Assembly (NCBI GenBank): GCA_951812625.1
Contig: CATOSP010000002.1
Span: 2,056,788-2,120,787 of the forward strand
Direction of reading: 5' to 3'
DNA from: an uncultured Dehalococcoidia bacterium
Lineage (GTDB): Bacteria > Chloroflexota > Dehalococcoidia > Lucifugimonadales > UBA3495
DNA: 64,000 nucleotides
Below, piece after piece: positions 25,593 through 34,952 of this stretch; the first letter of the stretch is position 1, and every line of letters starts with the position of its first letter. A program made the translations under genes and the position numbers. The notes beneath the pieces are model-generated. The model searched no databases, was not told the origin of the DNA, and saw only the letters and a list, made by a program, of their open reading frames with translations.

Positions 25593-26153
25593 ATGCGTCA
25601 CAACGTCCTCCGGCGGACAATGACATGGAAGTGGCGGCTGATAGTCGTGCTGGCGATGGCTGTAACTATCATCTTGGCGACCTCCGGGAACACTGCCCAC
25701 GCCCAGGTCAGTTGTGAGGGTTTTGGCTTCCGGCAGATGGGATTCGCAGTGTACGGCTCCCCCGGCGGTGATCTGATCGACTGCGGCGGGTCGACTGCGG
25801 ACTTGGTGATCTTCGGAATGGACGGCAACGATGTTATCGTCTCAGGAACCGGCAGGGACATCCTGCTTGGAGGCAAAGGAATTGACTTTTTGTTCAGCCG
25901 CGAAGGTAACGATTTTCTGAGCGGCGGTGAAGACAGCGACTTCATGTTCAGTTCCCTCGGCGATGATTACCTGAGCGGTGGGCCGGCCAACGATCTGCTG
26001 CTTGGCGGGAACGGTTCAGATGTGCTACACGGTGGTCCGGGAGATGACATCCTGATCGGTGGAGCGGGTATGGACGTTTGTGACGGACAGGAGGGAGAGG
26101 AGGACTTGGCTGCCAACGATTGCGAAGCTCCCATCAACATCAAGTTCTATTGA
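25593..26153 (+). CDS. Small secreted RTX/hemolysin-type calcium-binding protein
   Basis: 186 aa. A signal peptide runs to about residue 37 (WRLIVVLAMAVTIILATSG, then AHAQ). The mature part is a run of glycine/aspartate nonapeptides of GGxGxDxxx type, about nine units between residues 55 and 165 (for example GGNGSDVLH, GGPGDDILI, GGAGMDVCD), which fold as a calcium-filled beta-roll. Four Cys could form two disulfides flanking the roll. ATG 25593 has GGAGA upstream. It is divergent from grdC. It could be a small extracellular structural or calcium-binding protein; nothing indicates a toxin. Confidence 0.82.
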   Translation: MRHNVLRRTMTWKWRLIVVLAMAVTIILATSGNTAHAQVSCEGFGFRQMGFAVYGSPGGDLIDCGGSTADLVIFGMDGNDVIVSGTGRDILLGGKGIDFLFSREGNDFLSGGEDSDFMFSSLGDDYLSGGPANDLLLGGNGSDVLHGGPGDDILIGGAGMDVCDGQEGEEDLAANDCEAPINIKFY

Positions 26154-26175
26154 GCTCAACGAGGGCGGTTGGCGG

Positions 26176-26205
26176 TTGACAGAGGCAGAGGGGTAGACGT
26201 ATGAT
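26176..26205 (+). promoter_or_regulatory. Promoter of the SppA-like gene cluster
   Basis: TTGACA (26176-26181), 18-bp spacer, TATGAT (26200-26205). It is near consensus and lies 30 bases before the GTG at 26236, giving a very short leader. Confidence 0.65.
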
Positions 26206-26235
26206 GCGCGGGTTTTGTAGAAACCGGGTGATTGG

Positions 26236-27288
26236 GTGAGCATGTTTTCTGCGGTGGGCCGGGCGATAGTCAACCGGTACGTTGGGACCCTGCTCCTGGT
26301 GGTCCTTGGGGTGGCTGTGGGGGCGCTGGTATTCCTCTACGTCTGGCCCGGCAAGCCCAGGATCGGCGTCATCGACATCCCCTTCACCATCATCACCGAC
26401 GACTCCGCCTACGTCATCGGCGAGTTCCTCGACTACGCGCGCCGCGACCCCAACATCAAGGCGGTGGTCATCCGGCTCAACTCCCCCGGCGGCGGCGCCG
26501 CAGCCTCGGAGCAGCTCTACCTCCAGACCCGCAAGCTGAGGGAGAAGAAGCCCGTGGTCGTGGTCATGAACGACATCGTGGCCAGCGGCGGCTACATGAT
26601 GGGCATGGGCGCCTCCCACATCTACGCCAAGCCCAGCTCCTTCGTCGGCAACGTCGGCGTGATCCTCTTCTTCCCGGGACTGTTCATCCCCAACCCGCCG
26701 GGGGAGCAGATCATGCCCACCGGGCCCTCCAAGCTGAACGGCGGGGGACGCCGCTACTTCGTCGGGGTCACCGACCAGCTCAAGCAGGGCTTCGCCCACA
26801 TCGTCCTGAGCGAGCGGGGGAGCAGGCTCAAGATGTCCACCGACGAGCTCCTGGAGGGCAAGATCTACTCCGGGATCGAGAGCGCCCGCACCGGGCTGGT
26901 GGACGAGGTGGGCGGCGACGCCGACGCCTACGACAAGGCCGCCGAGATGGCCGGCATCTCCAACTACGGCCTGGTGGACGTCAACGCCGAGGTCTTCCGC
27001 GCCTTCAACCAGCGCTTCAAGCGCATCATCGAGCCGTTGCAGGACGGCATCTCCGAGGACGCCGTCCCTCCCGCCGTGGCCGGCTGGATGCGCCAGGCCC
27101 AGGACCCGGCCTCCGGCGGTCCCGGGGCTCTGCCCCGCATCGACATGATGCGCCGCTACCTGATGCCCTCGGGCATGGGAGAGGAGCAGGCAAGGGCCCT
27201 GCCGGGGTTCCCGCTCAAGGTCAACGGCCCCAACGTCTACTACCTCTACGTGGGACCGGACCAACATGAATGGGGGCCTGACCGGTAG
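26236..27288 (+). CDS. S49-family (SppA-like) membrane serine protease
   Basis: 350 aa; GTG 26236 or ATG 26242 two codons later. One transmembrane helix (about residues 15-37) anchors a ClpP-fold protease domain: GVIDIPFTI, AVVIRLNSPGGGAAASEQLY, then VVVMNDIVASGGYMMGMGA with the nucleophilic Ser, and SSFVGNVGV. A second region (GFAHIVLSERGSRLK) resembles the Lys-bearing part of short SppA enzymes. SppA-type enzymes cut signal peptides and other membrane-bound peptides. The C-terminal ~100 residues are an extra extension. It overlaps the next gene by 23 bases. The three-gene cluster it leads is markedly richer in G/C at third codon positions than its surroundings. Confidence 0.82.
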   Translation: MSMFSAVGRAIVNRYVGTLLLVVLGVAVGALVFLYVWPGKPRIGVIDIPFTIITDDSAYVIGEFLDYARRDPNIKAVVIRLNSPGGGAAASEQLYLQTRKLREKKPVVVVMNDIVASGGYMMGMGASHIYAKPSSFVGNVGVILFFPGLFIPNPPGEQIMPTGPSKLNGGGRRYFVGVTDQLKQGFAHIVLSERGSRLKMSTDELLEGKIYSGIESARTGLVDEVGGDADAYDKAAEMAGISNYGLVDVNAEVFRAFNQRFKRIIEPLQDGISEDAVPPAVAGWMRQAQDPASGGPGALPRIDMMRRYLMPSGMGEEQARALPGFPLKVNGPNVYYLYVGPDQHEWGPDR

Positions 27289-28597
27289 CATGTGGCGCCT
27301 GCTTCTAGTCCCCGTCCTGGCCGCCCTGGTCTTTGTGGCCGCCTATTTCTACTTCTACACCCCCAGGGGCTACACCGCGCCTCCCAACCCGGAGGTGCCG
27401 GTGGAACGGCTCGCCCCCCCGGTGTCCGAGGTGCGTTCCTTCGACGGCGTCCCGCGCATCAGCCGGGGCAGGCTGGTGGTGGACGGGCTCCACGCCAACA
27501 ACTTCTCCAAGGCCGAGGCCTCGGCCTTCCTGGGCATGGTCCGGGACCGGGGGTACGAGGTGGAGGTCCTGGGCCAGCCGGGACGCTTCGGCGGCTTCCT
27601 CAGCACCGAGCCCAGAGAACGCTACCGGACCCTGCAAGAGCAGCTCAGGGGCGCCGACGGCCTGATGGTGGCCATGCCCCAGGAGCGCTACACCCCAGCC
27701 GAGGCCGCACTGGTGGAGGACTTCGTGCTCGGCAGGGGCGGCAGGCTCCTGCTGGTCGGCGACGCCACCCGCAGGCACGAGCTCAACACCCTGGCGGGCC
27801 GCTTCGGCCTGGACTACCAGCCCGACTACCTCTTCAACCAGGTGGAATACGACCTGAACTTCCAGAACATCCTGGTCCGGGACTTCCTCCCCGACGAGAT
27901 CACCCGGGGGGTGGGCCAGATAGCCTTCTACTCCACCGGCTCCATCCGCGGCCCCGGCCCCGGCCTGGCCGCCGCCGACGGCAACACCCGCTCCTCCATG
28001 TCGGAAAGCCCCGGCCCCTTCTATCCCATGCTCAAGGCAGCCCGGGGACGGGTGCTGGCCCTGGGGGACTTCACCTTCATGATCCCGCCGCGCAACTCGG
28101 TCCAGGACAACGGCCGCCTCCTGGCCAACATCGCCGATTTCCTCACCGGCTCCGAGCGCTCCTACACCCTCTCCGACTTCCCCCACTTCTTCGGGGATGA
28201 GGCGGACGTCGTGACGGGCCGGCCCTCGCTGCTGGACCTGGCCTCGGTCCTGGGCGGCGCATTGTCCAGGTACGGCGTGGAGCCGGTGATCAGGAGCGCC
28301 GGAGCCCCCGGCAGGGACATGGTATACCTGGGTCTGTACGAGGACGCGGGCCCGGTGTCCCAGTACCTGCAACTGGCCGGGGTCCGGGTGGACGGGAGCG
28401 TCCGCACGCCCTTCACCTCCGGCATGGACCCGGAGAACACCGGGGTGATCGTGCTGCACCAGGGGGAGGACCGGAGGGCGCTGGCCGTCCTGGCCGACTC
28501 GGAGGAGACGCTGGAGGAACTGGTCTCCCTGCTGGAGTCGGGGAACTTCCGGGACAACCTGGCCGGTGAATCTACAGGAGTGTACCGTTTCGAATGA
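27266..28597 (+). CDS. Membrane-anchored protein with DUF4350/GldG-like region
   Basis: 443 aa from ATG 27266 (or 436 from ATG 27290, which lies just after the upstream stop). One N-terminal transmembrane helix (LLLVPVLAALVFVAAYFYFY), then a Rossmann-like extracellular part: SRGRLVVDGLHANNFSKAEA, GYEVEVLG, ADGLMVAMPQERYTPAEAALVEDFVLGRGGRLLLVGD, a layout shared with DUF4350 and GldG-type auxiliary ABC proteins. These often have a glutamine-amidotransferase-like fold without the catalytic residues. It is translationally coupled to the S49 gene and to the lipoprotein that follows. Its function is probably envelope-related. Confidence 0.65.
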   Translation: MNGGLTGSMWRLLLVPVLAALVFVAAYFYFYTPRGYTAPPNPEVPVERLAPPVSEVRSFDGVPRISRGRLVVDGLHANNFSKAEASAFLGMVRDRGYEVEVLGQPGRFGGFLSTEPRERYRTLQEQLRGADGLMVAMPQERYTPAEAALVEDFVLGRGGRLLLVGDATRRHELNTLAGRFGLDYQPDYLFNQVEYDLNFQNILVRDFLPDEITRGVGQIAFYSTGSIRGPGPGLAAADGNTRSSMSESPGPFYPMLKAARGRVLALGDFTFMIPPRNSVQDNGRLLANIADFLTGSERSYTLSDFPHFFGDEADVVTGRPSLLDLASVLGGALSRYGVEPVIRSAGAPGRDMVYLGLYEDAGPVSQYLQLAGVRVDGSVRTPFTSGMDPENTGVIVLHQGEDRRALAVLADSEETLEELVSLLESGNFRDNLAGESTGVYRFE

Positions 28598-30459
28598 CAA
28601 AGACACCGACCGGGGGACGGAACCTCCACGGACATGCCGGCCGGCACGCGCTCATGGGGCCGGGCCCTCAGGTGGGCGGGTCCTCCACGGACATGCGGTC
28701 CGGCACACGGTCGCGGGGCCGGGTCCTCAAAACGCGGCTGACCCGCCGGCTCGCCCTTGTCCCAGCCTTGCTATTGCCCATTCTGATGCTGGCGCTGGCC
28801 TGCGCCGCGCCCCAGGCGGCGCCCTACGTCCCGCCGGACCCCACCGCGGCGCCCAACATCGCGGCCACCGTCGCCGCCAGGGACGCGGCTCTGCCCCAGG
28901 GCGGACCCGCTCCCACCCCGGTGCCGGAGGGCGTCTCCCAGGCTGCCCGGGACTTCGCCCAGGCCCACGCCGCCCTGGTCCGGGACTGGGACGGGGTCAG
29001 GAAGGACCTGGACTCCTGGCGCCAGGGGCTGGACTCCTGCTCCCCGGCCGCGCTCCAGACGGCCATGAGGGACTTCTCCGCCGACTACCGGGCGGTGGCC
29101 CTGGCCGCCCAGGACCTGCCCAGGGACCCCGCGGTCCGCTGGATGTCCGCAAGGCTCATCGAGGCCGCGGAGAACGAGGAGGCCGCCCTGCGCCGCCTCC
29201 GGGACGGCGGAGACCCCGGTCCCGCCACGCCTGAGCCTGCGGCAGAGGACAAGGACGTGTCCGAAGAGAACGGAAAGGACGAGTCCGGGGAGAACGGGAC
29301 CTCCAACCCCCTGCCGCCGGGGTTCGAGGGCGTGGCCCAGGCCAGGACCGGGTCTCTGGCCATCCGCAAGGAGGTGGAGGACCAGCTGGTGGACCTCCGG
29401 GCCCTGACCGGGGAAGAGTCCCGCCAACAGGTCGCCGGTTTCTCCGGGGCGCTGGATGATCTGAACGCCCGGTGGGACAGGTTCCACAAGGACTACGACG
29501 CCTTCCGGGCCGTACAGCCCGGCCTGAGTCCCGGTTCCAGCCTGCAGCGGCTGAACCGGCTGGTCGACCAGCACCGGGACCTCGTGCTGGCGCACCGGGA
29601 CCTGCCCGTGACTCCCGCCGTCCGGGAGGGTGTGGCCGATGTGCTGTCCCAGGCCCTCCAGGACGAGGACGCCGCCCTCAGAAAGCTCCGGGGCAGCTTC
29701 CAGAAGCCGGAGGACGGGGACAACGGCGCATCGGCGTCTTCCTCCTCCGCCAACAGGTCTGCATTCAGTCCCTTCGGCTCCGGCGGCGGCAACAGGCCCC
29801 CAATCATCAGCGTGGCCACCCCCACGCCAACCCCCAATGGCGGGGAAGGCAACGGGACAGCTCCAACTGAAACTCCGGCTGAAACTCCGGAGCCGTCTCC
29901 CGGCGCCGCCGGCGGGTCCCTGGCGGACGCGGACGTGGAGCCGGGTGACCCCGGCCTCTTCGACGCCTTCGATGAGCAGGTGGTCGCGGTCCAGGGCCTG
30001 CGCTGGCAGGCCAGGCTGGCCCTGGACCGGGCGGTCTCCGCATCCTCGGAGGAGAGCGGGGCCGCAGTGGACGGCTTCGCCTCGGCCTACGACGACCTGC
30101 TGGGCCGGTGGCAGGGGTTCCACGGGAGCTATGACCGCTGGCTGGCCAATGAGGGAGGCTGCAACCGCTCCGCCGTTGACAAGGTCCTGGGCAACTTCGC
30201 CCTCAGCATGGGCGAGATCGCCGCCAGGGCGCGAAGCCTGCCCCAGGCCGCGCCCCTCCGCCCCTTGGGCGAGTTGACCGTCGAGGCCGCCCAACGGGAG
30301 GAACAGGCCCTCCGCCAGCTCCAGGGAGACTGGCGCCCCTTCAGCGCAGCCGTATACCAGCACCTCGACCGGGAACTGGCCGCTTCCGGCAGCCTCCGCA
30401 GACAGGCCCAGCTCAACCTCCAACACCTCCTCCTCCGCTACAGGTTGCCCGCTCCTTAA
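28594..30459 (+). CDS. Lipoprotein with three ~85-residue helical repeats
   Basis: 621 aa if started at the ATG overlapping the previous stop (ATGA); ATG 28693 gives a better lipoprotein signal (MRSGTRSRGRVLKTRLTRR, then LALVPALLLPILMLALAC), so the first 33 residues may be untranslated. Three related helical repeats follow, each with an RW-x-FH-x-YD or similar turn, an LP-x-x-P-x-VR motif and a closing EE-x-ALR-x-LRG helix. They lie at about residues 110-200, 265-370 and 475-590, separated by Pro/Thr/Ser-rich linkers. No known family is recognised. It is the last gene of the SppA-like cluster. Confidence 0.6.
   Translation: MTKTPTGGRNLHGHAGRHALMGPGPQVGGSSTDMRSGTRSRGRVLKTRLTRRLALVPALLLPILMLALACAAPQAAPYVPPDPTAAPNIAATVAARDAALPQGGPAPTPVPEGVSQAARDFAQAHAALVRDWDGVRKDLDSWRQGLDSCSPAALQTAMRDFSADYRAVALAAQDLPRDPAVRWMSARLIEAAENEEAALRRLRDGGDPGPATPEPAAEDKDVSEENGKDESGENGTSNPLPPGFEGVAQARTGSLAIRKEVEDQLVDLRALTGEESRQQVAGFSGALDDLNARWDRFHKDYDAFRAVQPGLSPGSSLQRLNRLVDQHRDLVLAHRDLPVTPAVREGVADVLSQALQDEDAALRKLRGSFQKPEDGDNGASASSSSANRSAFSPFGSGGGNRPPIISVATPTPTPNGGEGNGTAPTETPAETPEPSPGAAGGSLADADVEPGDPGLFDAFDEQVVAVQGLRWQARLALDRAVSASSEESGAAVDGFASAYDDLLGRWQGFHGSYDRWLANEGGCNRSAVDKVLGNFALSMGEIAARARSLPQAAPLRPLGELTVEAAQREEQALRQLQGDWRPFSAAVYQHLDRELAASGSLRRQAQLNLQHLLLRYRLPAP
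28623..28738 (+). repeat. Tandem 59-bp imperfect duplication over the lipoprotein start
   Basis: CCTCCACGGACATGC occurs at 28623-28637 and again at 28682-28696, and the similarity continues for most of 59 bases in both copies (GGCACGCGCTCA against GGCACACGGTCG, GGGGCCGGGCCCTCA against GGGGCCGGGTCCTCA). The offset is not a multiple of three, so the two ATG codons in the copies are in different frames; only the second (28693) is in the lipoprotein frame. Confidence 0.7.
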
Positions 30460-30683
30460 GCATGGGAGGGAACTAATCACTGAAATCCGGGACTCTTGTC
30501 ACCGTCGTACACGGTGCGTATGATTTCAGACGCGATAGGGATTAGCCGCCCGAACTTCGACTGCCCAACCCCGGACGGTCAATGGAATACCGAATCATTG
30601 GTATCCGAGAGATGCGTCCCCAATCGCCGGAATTGCTTGACGGAGCCTAATCTCTAAATCCAGTCCACTCTTGGGGGGAAGTG

Positions 30684-32717
30684 ATGTCTCGTGGTGTTTC
30701 TCCATTCACCGGTACGTTAATCGCTATCGTCTTGCTGATGGCCATGCTAGCCCTCTCGGCCTGCACCAGAGAGGTCATCAAGGAGGTCGAAGTCGAAAAA
30801 GAGGTACCGGTCGACCGAATAGTGGAGAAAGAGGTCCGCGTGGAAGTGCCGAAGGAAGTGGTCAAGGAAGTCATCCGCGAGATACCGGTGTCTCCCACTT
30901 CCGCACCCCAGGCTTCAGTGGCCGAGCCCTCTGGCCCTAATGTATACCAGCTAGGCATATTTGAGGACCTTACCACCACCAATTACTGGTCCTACCAGGG
31001 GCCTGATGGAACGATTTGGAATTCTTACGTACTGGGTGGGAAACCCAGCCTGTATAGCCTCTCTGCCCAACGCTTCGACTGGGTACCATCTTCTGCCGCG
31101 GACTTTCCCACACCGTTGGCCGAAGAAAGCGTAGATGGCAAGAGCCTCTGGACTACCGAGGTCGATCTTAAGCGGGGCATCCTCTGGAGCAACGGAAACG
31201 AGGTGACAGCCGAGGACTTCGTCTTCACGGCCCACACCGTCCGCGACCTGCAGTTAACGGGGAACTGGTCATCCATTGTGGACAACGAGTTCTTCGACCA
31301 CGCGGAGGCCCTTGGCCCATACAAGCTCAAGATTTACTTCAAGCAGAAGCCCGGCCTCGCACGGTGGCAGTTCGGCCTCGCCTACCTGCCTATGATCTCC
31401 AAAGCCTATTGGGAACCGATAGTAGAACAGGCCAAGCAAGAATCGGACATCGTGGAACAACAGAAAGTGTTGTACGGGCATGTGCCGGAAAACGAACCGG
31501 CAGCCGGAGGCTTCACATTCAAGAAATGGGAAAAGGGCGCGTTTGCCGAGAATGCGAAGAACCCCGGCTATTACTTCTCCGGGACGGAGGTTGTCCATTA
31601 CGCCAATGGCGCATACGCAGAGACCAAATCCGGAGCGCATGATTTCTCGGCTTATGGGGACCCGTCTGGGGACAAGGTCCTCGAATACACTACCGGCCCC
31701 TTCGTAGAGAGCGCTATATACAGCATCCACGGCAACCAGGAATCCGCTGTATTAGCATTGAAAAAGGGTGACATTGACTTCATGCTCAACCCGCTGGGAT
31801 TGCAACGGGGCCTTCAGGAGCAGCTTACTGGAGAACCGGATCTGGCCAACCTGGAGAATCCCAGCGCCGGGTTCCGCTACTTGGGCTTCAACTTCCGGAA
31901 GGCCCCAATGGACAACAAGGCGTTTCGTCACGCCGTGGCGACCCTTATTGACAAAGAGTTCCTGAGCAACACCGTGCTCCAGGGTGTCGCCCTGCCCATG
32001 TACACCACCGTGCCAGAGGGGAACGGCTTCTGGTACAACCCCGACGTGCCCTTGATTGGCAAGGGACTCAGCCGTGCCGAGCGCCACGCCGAGGCGGTGC
32101 GCATCCTCAAGGAAGCTGGTTTCACCTGGGAACAGGAACCAGAGGTCAGCGAGAATGGAACGGTCCAGGAAGTGGGGAAAGGCCTGCGCTTGCCCAACGG
32201 GGATCCTATGCCTGAGTTGGAAATCCTCGCTCCGTCGCCAGGCTACGATCCCCTGCGTTCCACATTCGCTATCTGGATTGAGCGATGGTTCAACGACATT
32301 GGGGTTCCGGCCAAGGCGCGCCTCACCGACTTCAACGTCATCGTTGAAAAAATCAGGGATCCGGAGTCTTTCGATCTCTGGATTCTTGGTTGGGGGCTGT
32401 CGAACTTCCCCGACTACCTGGAAGCCTTCTTCCACAGCCGCCACGCCGAGGGAGACGGGCTCAACTTCGGCGCTTATTCCAACCCGGAGTTCGACAAGCT
32501 CGCCGACGACCTTCTTGTCGAGACCGACCTCAACGCCGCAAGAGACCAGGTGTTCAAGATGCAGGAGTTTCTCGCCGACGACCTTCCCTATGTGGTCCTC
32601 TTCACCACGCCCATCTTGGAGACTTACCGCAGGGACCGGCTCGAGTTCCCATATACAACGACTTTGAGAGGCCTCCAAGGGTCCGGCGGGCTTCCAGGGA
32701 CCGTAACCATCAAGTAG
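30684..32717 (+). CDS. Peptide/nickel-type ABC transporter substrate-binding lipoprotein
   Basis: 677 aa from ATG 30684 (GGGGGGAAGTG upstream; the GTG at 30681 is adjacent). Lipobox MLALSACTR with Cys27. Residues about 29-70 are a second example of the Lys-Glu-Val repeat linker (EVIKEVEVEKEVPVDRIVEKEV). The SBP_bac_5 core shows VDLKRGILWSNGNEVTAEDFVFTAH, FRYLGFNFRKAPMDNKAFRHA and SFDLWILGWGLSNFPDYLEAF. It delivers a peptide, sugar acid or metal chelate to the four downstream genes, which together make a complete importer. The ligand cannot be named. Confidence 0.87.
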   Translation: MSRGVSPFTGTLIAIVLLMAMLALSACTREVIKEVEVEKEVPVDRIVEKEVRVEVPKEVVKEVIREIPVSPTSAPQASVAEPSGPNVYQLGIFEDLTTTNYWSYQGPDGTIWNSYVLGGKPSLYSLSAQRFDWVPSSAADFPTPLAEESVDGKSLWTTEVDLKRGILWSNGNEVTAEDFVFTAHTVRDLQLTGNWSSIVDNEFFDHAEALGPYKLKIYFKQKPGLARWQFGLAYLPMISKAYWEPIVEQAKQESDIVEQQKVLYGHVPENEPAAGGFTFKKWEKGAFAENAKNPGYYFSGTEVVHYANGAYAETKSGAHDFSAYGDPSGDKVLEYTTGPFVESAIYSIHGNQESAVLALKKGDIDFMLNPLGLQRGLQEQLTGEPDLANLENPSAGFRYLGFNFRKAPMDNKAFRHAVATLIDKEFLSNTVLQGVALPMYTTVPEGNGFWYNPDVPLIGKGLSRAERHAEAVRILKEAGFTWEQEPEVSENGTVQEVGKGLRLPNGDPMPELEILAPSPGYDPLRSTFAIWIERWFNDIGVPAKARLTDFNVIVEKIRDPESFDLWILGWGLSNFPDYLEAFFHSRHAEGDGLNFGAYSNPEFDKLADDLLVETDLNAARDQVFKMQEFLADDLPYVVLFTTPILETYRRDRLEFPYTTTLRGLQGSGGLPGTVTIK

Positions 32718-32783
32718 GCCGGAGAATCGACACACGATGGAAGCCGCCGGGCCAGCCGACCTTAGAACGGGAGATAGGCTCTG

Positions 32784-33965
32784 ATGCTCGCCTACGTCGT
32801 GCGGCGGCTGGGCCAAAACCTAGTGACCCTGTTCTTGATCATCACCTTGGCCTTTTTCCTGGTCCAGGCCCAGCCCGGCGACTACACGTCTGTCTACGCC
32901 CAAAATCCTGATCTCCCGCCGGAGGTGCGGGCCCAGATTCAGGCCAACTTTGGCCTTGACAAGCCCCTGGGGGAGCAATACCTCGTCCACCTTCGCAACT
33001 CCTTCACGGGCAATTTCGGCGTGTCCTTCGGTCATTACCCAAGGACGGTGATGGAAGTGATCGTGGAGCGACTGCCGCGCACCGCAGTCCTATTCCTCAC
33101 CGCTACCGTGATTTCCTTCTACATAGGCTTCGTCATGGGCAAAACCCTGGCTTGGCGTCGGGGCGGGTTCATGGAATACACGATGACCATCTCCGGAGCG
33201 ACCCTCTCAACAGTCTTCACGCCCTGGTACGCCCTGATGATCATCTGGCTCTTCGCCTTCCAGATGGGCTGGTTCCCGCTGGGCAAGTTCCTCGACCCCC
33301 TATTGTGGCGCGACGCCCATGTGAGCGCAGACTACGTGTTTAACCGGATGCTGATTACCGGCGGAGCGTTTACAGCGTTTCTCCTGCTGGTCACGCTGGC
33401 CTGGCGAACTGCCAGCGGCGGCAACCCGCGCGCCCGCGCCGTCCCCGGACTTCCAAGACTGGCATGGTGGGTACCGGCGGTTTTGCTGGGAGTAGTCATC
33501 ATCCCGGTAGCCTGGGCATTATCCGGTGTGGGGTATCTGGCATGGGACATCGTAAAGCACATGGTCTTGCCCATCGCCACCCTGACGTCGATTTCCTTTG
33601 CAGGCACGATGCTGTTGACACGCAACAGTATGCTCGAGACGTTACGCGAAGACTTCGTGATGGCAGCCCGGGCCAAGGGCTTGCCGGAAAGCGTAGTCCG
33701 GGACAAGCACGCGGCGCGCAACGCCCTGCTTCCGGTGGTCACGAGCCTGGTCTATAGCCTAGCATTTGCCATCGACGGCAGCGTTATCATTGAGACGATT
33801 TTCTCCTGGCCGGGTCTTGGGCTTACGCTACTGCAAGCAGTCCGTGGCCAGGACTTGCCCCTGGTGATGGCCGCTTTCGTGTTCATCGGGATTTTCGCCC
33901 TCACTGCCCACCTGATAGCAGACCTGCTTTACGCCTACCTCGACCCGAGGATCAGGTACCAGTGA
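32784..33965 (+). CDS. ABC transporter permease, DppB/OppB type
   Basis: 393 aa, longer than the usual ~320 because of an inserted membrane segment around residues 180-250 (GGAFTAFLLLVTLAWR, then WWVPAVLLGVVIIPVAWAL). The start MLAYVVRRLGQNLVTLFLI and QAQPGDY, the EAA loop DFVMAARAKGLPESVVRDKHAARNALLPV and the ETIFSWPGLG segment are family hallmarks. ATG 32784 follows GGGAGAT. Its stop overlaps the next start (GTGA), so the two permeases are translationally coupled. Confidence 0.87.
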   Translation: MLAYVVRRLGQNLVTLFLIITLAFFLVQAQPGDYTSVYAQNPDLPPEVRAQIQANFGLDKPLGEQYLVHLRNSFTGNFGVSFGHYPRTVMEVIVERLPRTAVLFLTATVISFYIGFVMGKTLAWRRGGFMEYTMTISGATLSTVFTPWYALMIIWLFAFQMGWFPLGKFLDPLLWRDAHVSADYVFNRMLITGGAFTAFLLLVTLAWRTASGGNPRARAVPGLPRLAWWVPAVLLGVVIIPVAWALSGVGYLAWDIVKHMVLPIATLTSISFAGTMLLTRNSMLETLREDFVMAARAKGLPESVVRDKHAARNALLPVVTSLVYSLAFAIDGSVIIETIFSWPGLGLTLLQAVRGQDLPLVMAAFVFIGIFALTAHLIADLLYAYLDPRIRYQ

Positions 33966-34939
33966 CGCCGCAAACAGACCCGCAATCATCCGTGCCACCC
34001 CACGGTACGGAGCCAGCGCCGACCAATCTGACTGCAGCCAGGGTCCGCCTCGCCCTTCGCGGTTTTCGGGAGGGCTGGAGCATCTTCGTCGAGAGCCGCA
34101 TCGGTGTCATCGGCCTGGCGGTGATAATCATATTTGCCCTTATGGCCATCTCCCATCCCATTCTGATGGCCACTATCTGGGACGAGGCGACTTACGACCC
34201 GGTGACCGGGTACGCCTTCGACCAGATCGAGCAGCCCGCCCCGCCATCCTGGGCGCACCCATTGGGTACTGACCCACTGGGCAGGGACGTGCTCAGCCAA
34301 TTGCTGTCGAGCACAGCCTCCGAGTTCATCCTCGGCATCGTTGCCGCCCTCGTGACCGTCTCCATTGCCACGATGGTTGGGGCGGTCGCCGCCTATTACG
34401 GCGGTATCGTGGACACCCTGCTCATGCGCCTGGCGGACCTGGTGGTCTCGCTCCCCGGCCTGTCCCTGCTAATCGTGTTGAGCGCGTTGTTCGACCTGAA
34501 CCTGTTCATGCTTGCCCTGCTGATCGGAGTATTGGGAGGCTTTGGCGGCTCGGCGATCATCTTCAAGTCGCAGGCCCTTAGCGTCAGCGTCAAGCCGTAC
34601 ATCGAGGCGGCCCGTGTCGCCGGAGGAGGCCGACTCCACATCATCCTTGTGCACATAGTCCCCAACCTTCTTCCCCTTTCCTTCTTGTACATGATGTTCA
34701 CCGTCACGGGGGCCATCTTCTCCGAGGCCGTGCTGTCTTACTTCGGCCTGCTCAACATCCGCATGAGTTGGGGAATTATGATTCACACCGCCAGCACTGC
34801 TGGTTACCTACTCGGGGGCACAAAGTACTGGTGGCTCATCGTCCCTGCCGGTGCATCCATCACCTTGCTGTGCAGCACCTTCTATCTAGTGGGCCGGGCC
34901 CTGGATGAAGTGGCCAACCCCCGGCTGCGTCGCCGGTAA
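33962..34939 (+). CDS. ABC transporter permease, DppC/OppC type
   Basis: 325 aa starting at the GTG that overlaps the upstream TGA. The N-terminal OppC helix (IGVIGLAVIIIFALMAISHP) is followed by HPLGTDPLGRDVLSQLL, the EAA loop region KPYIEAARVAGGGRLHIILVHIVPN and FSEAVLSYFGLLNIRMSWGIM. It pairs with the preceding permease to form the transmembrane channel of the importer. The first ATPase gene begins 14 bases after its stop. Confidence 0.88.
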   Translation: MTPQTDPQSSVPPHGTEPAPTNLTAARVRLALRGFREGWSIFVESRIGVIGLAVIIIFALMAISHPILMATIWDEATYDPVTGYAFDQIEQPAPPSWAHPLGTDPLGRDVLSQLLSSTASEFILGIVAALVTVSIATMVGAVAAYYGGIVDTLLMRLADLVVSLPGLSLLIVLSALFDLNLFMLALLIGVLGGFGGSAIIFKSQALSVSVKPYIEAARVAGGGRLHIILVHIVPNLLPLSFLYMMFTVTGAIFSEAVLSYFGLLNIRMSWGIMIHTASTAGYLLGGTKYWWLIVPAGASITLLCSTFYLVGRALDEVANPRLRRR

Positions 34940-34952
34940 GAGAGGCTGAGAC

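Noticed and set aside
26140..27291. A 383-aa minus-strand open frame over the SppA-like gene
   Set aside because: It is a composition artefact of the GC-rich sense gene; it is His/Val/Gly-rich without family motifs, and the sense frame is a clear S49 protease.
30637..30665. TTGACG as promoter of the second importer
   Set aside because: No acceptable -10 hexamer lies 16-18 bases downstream.
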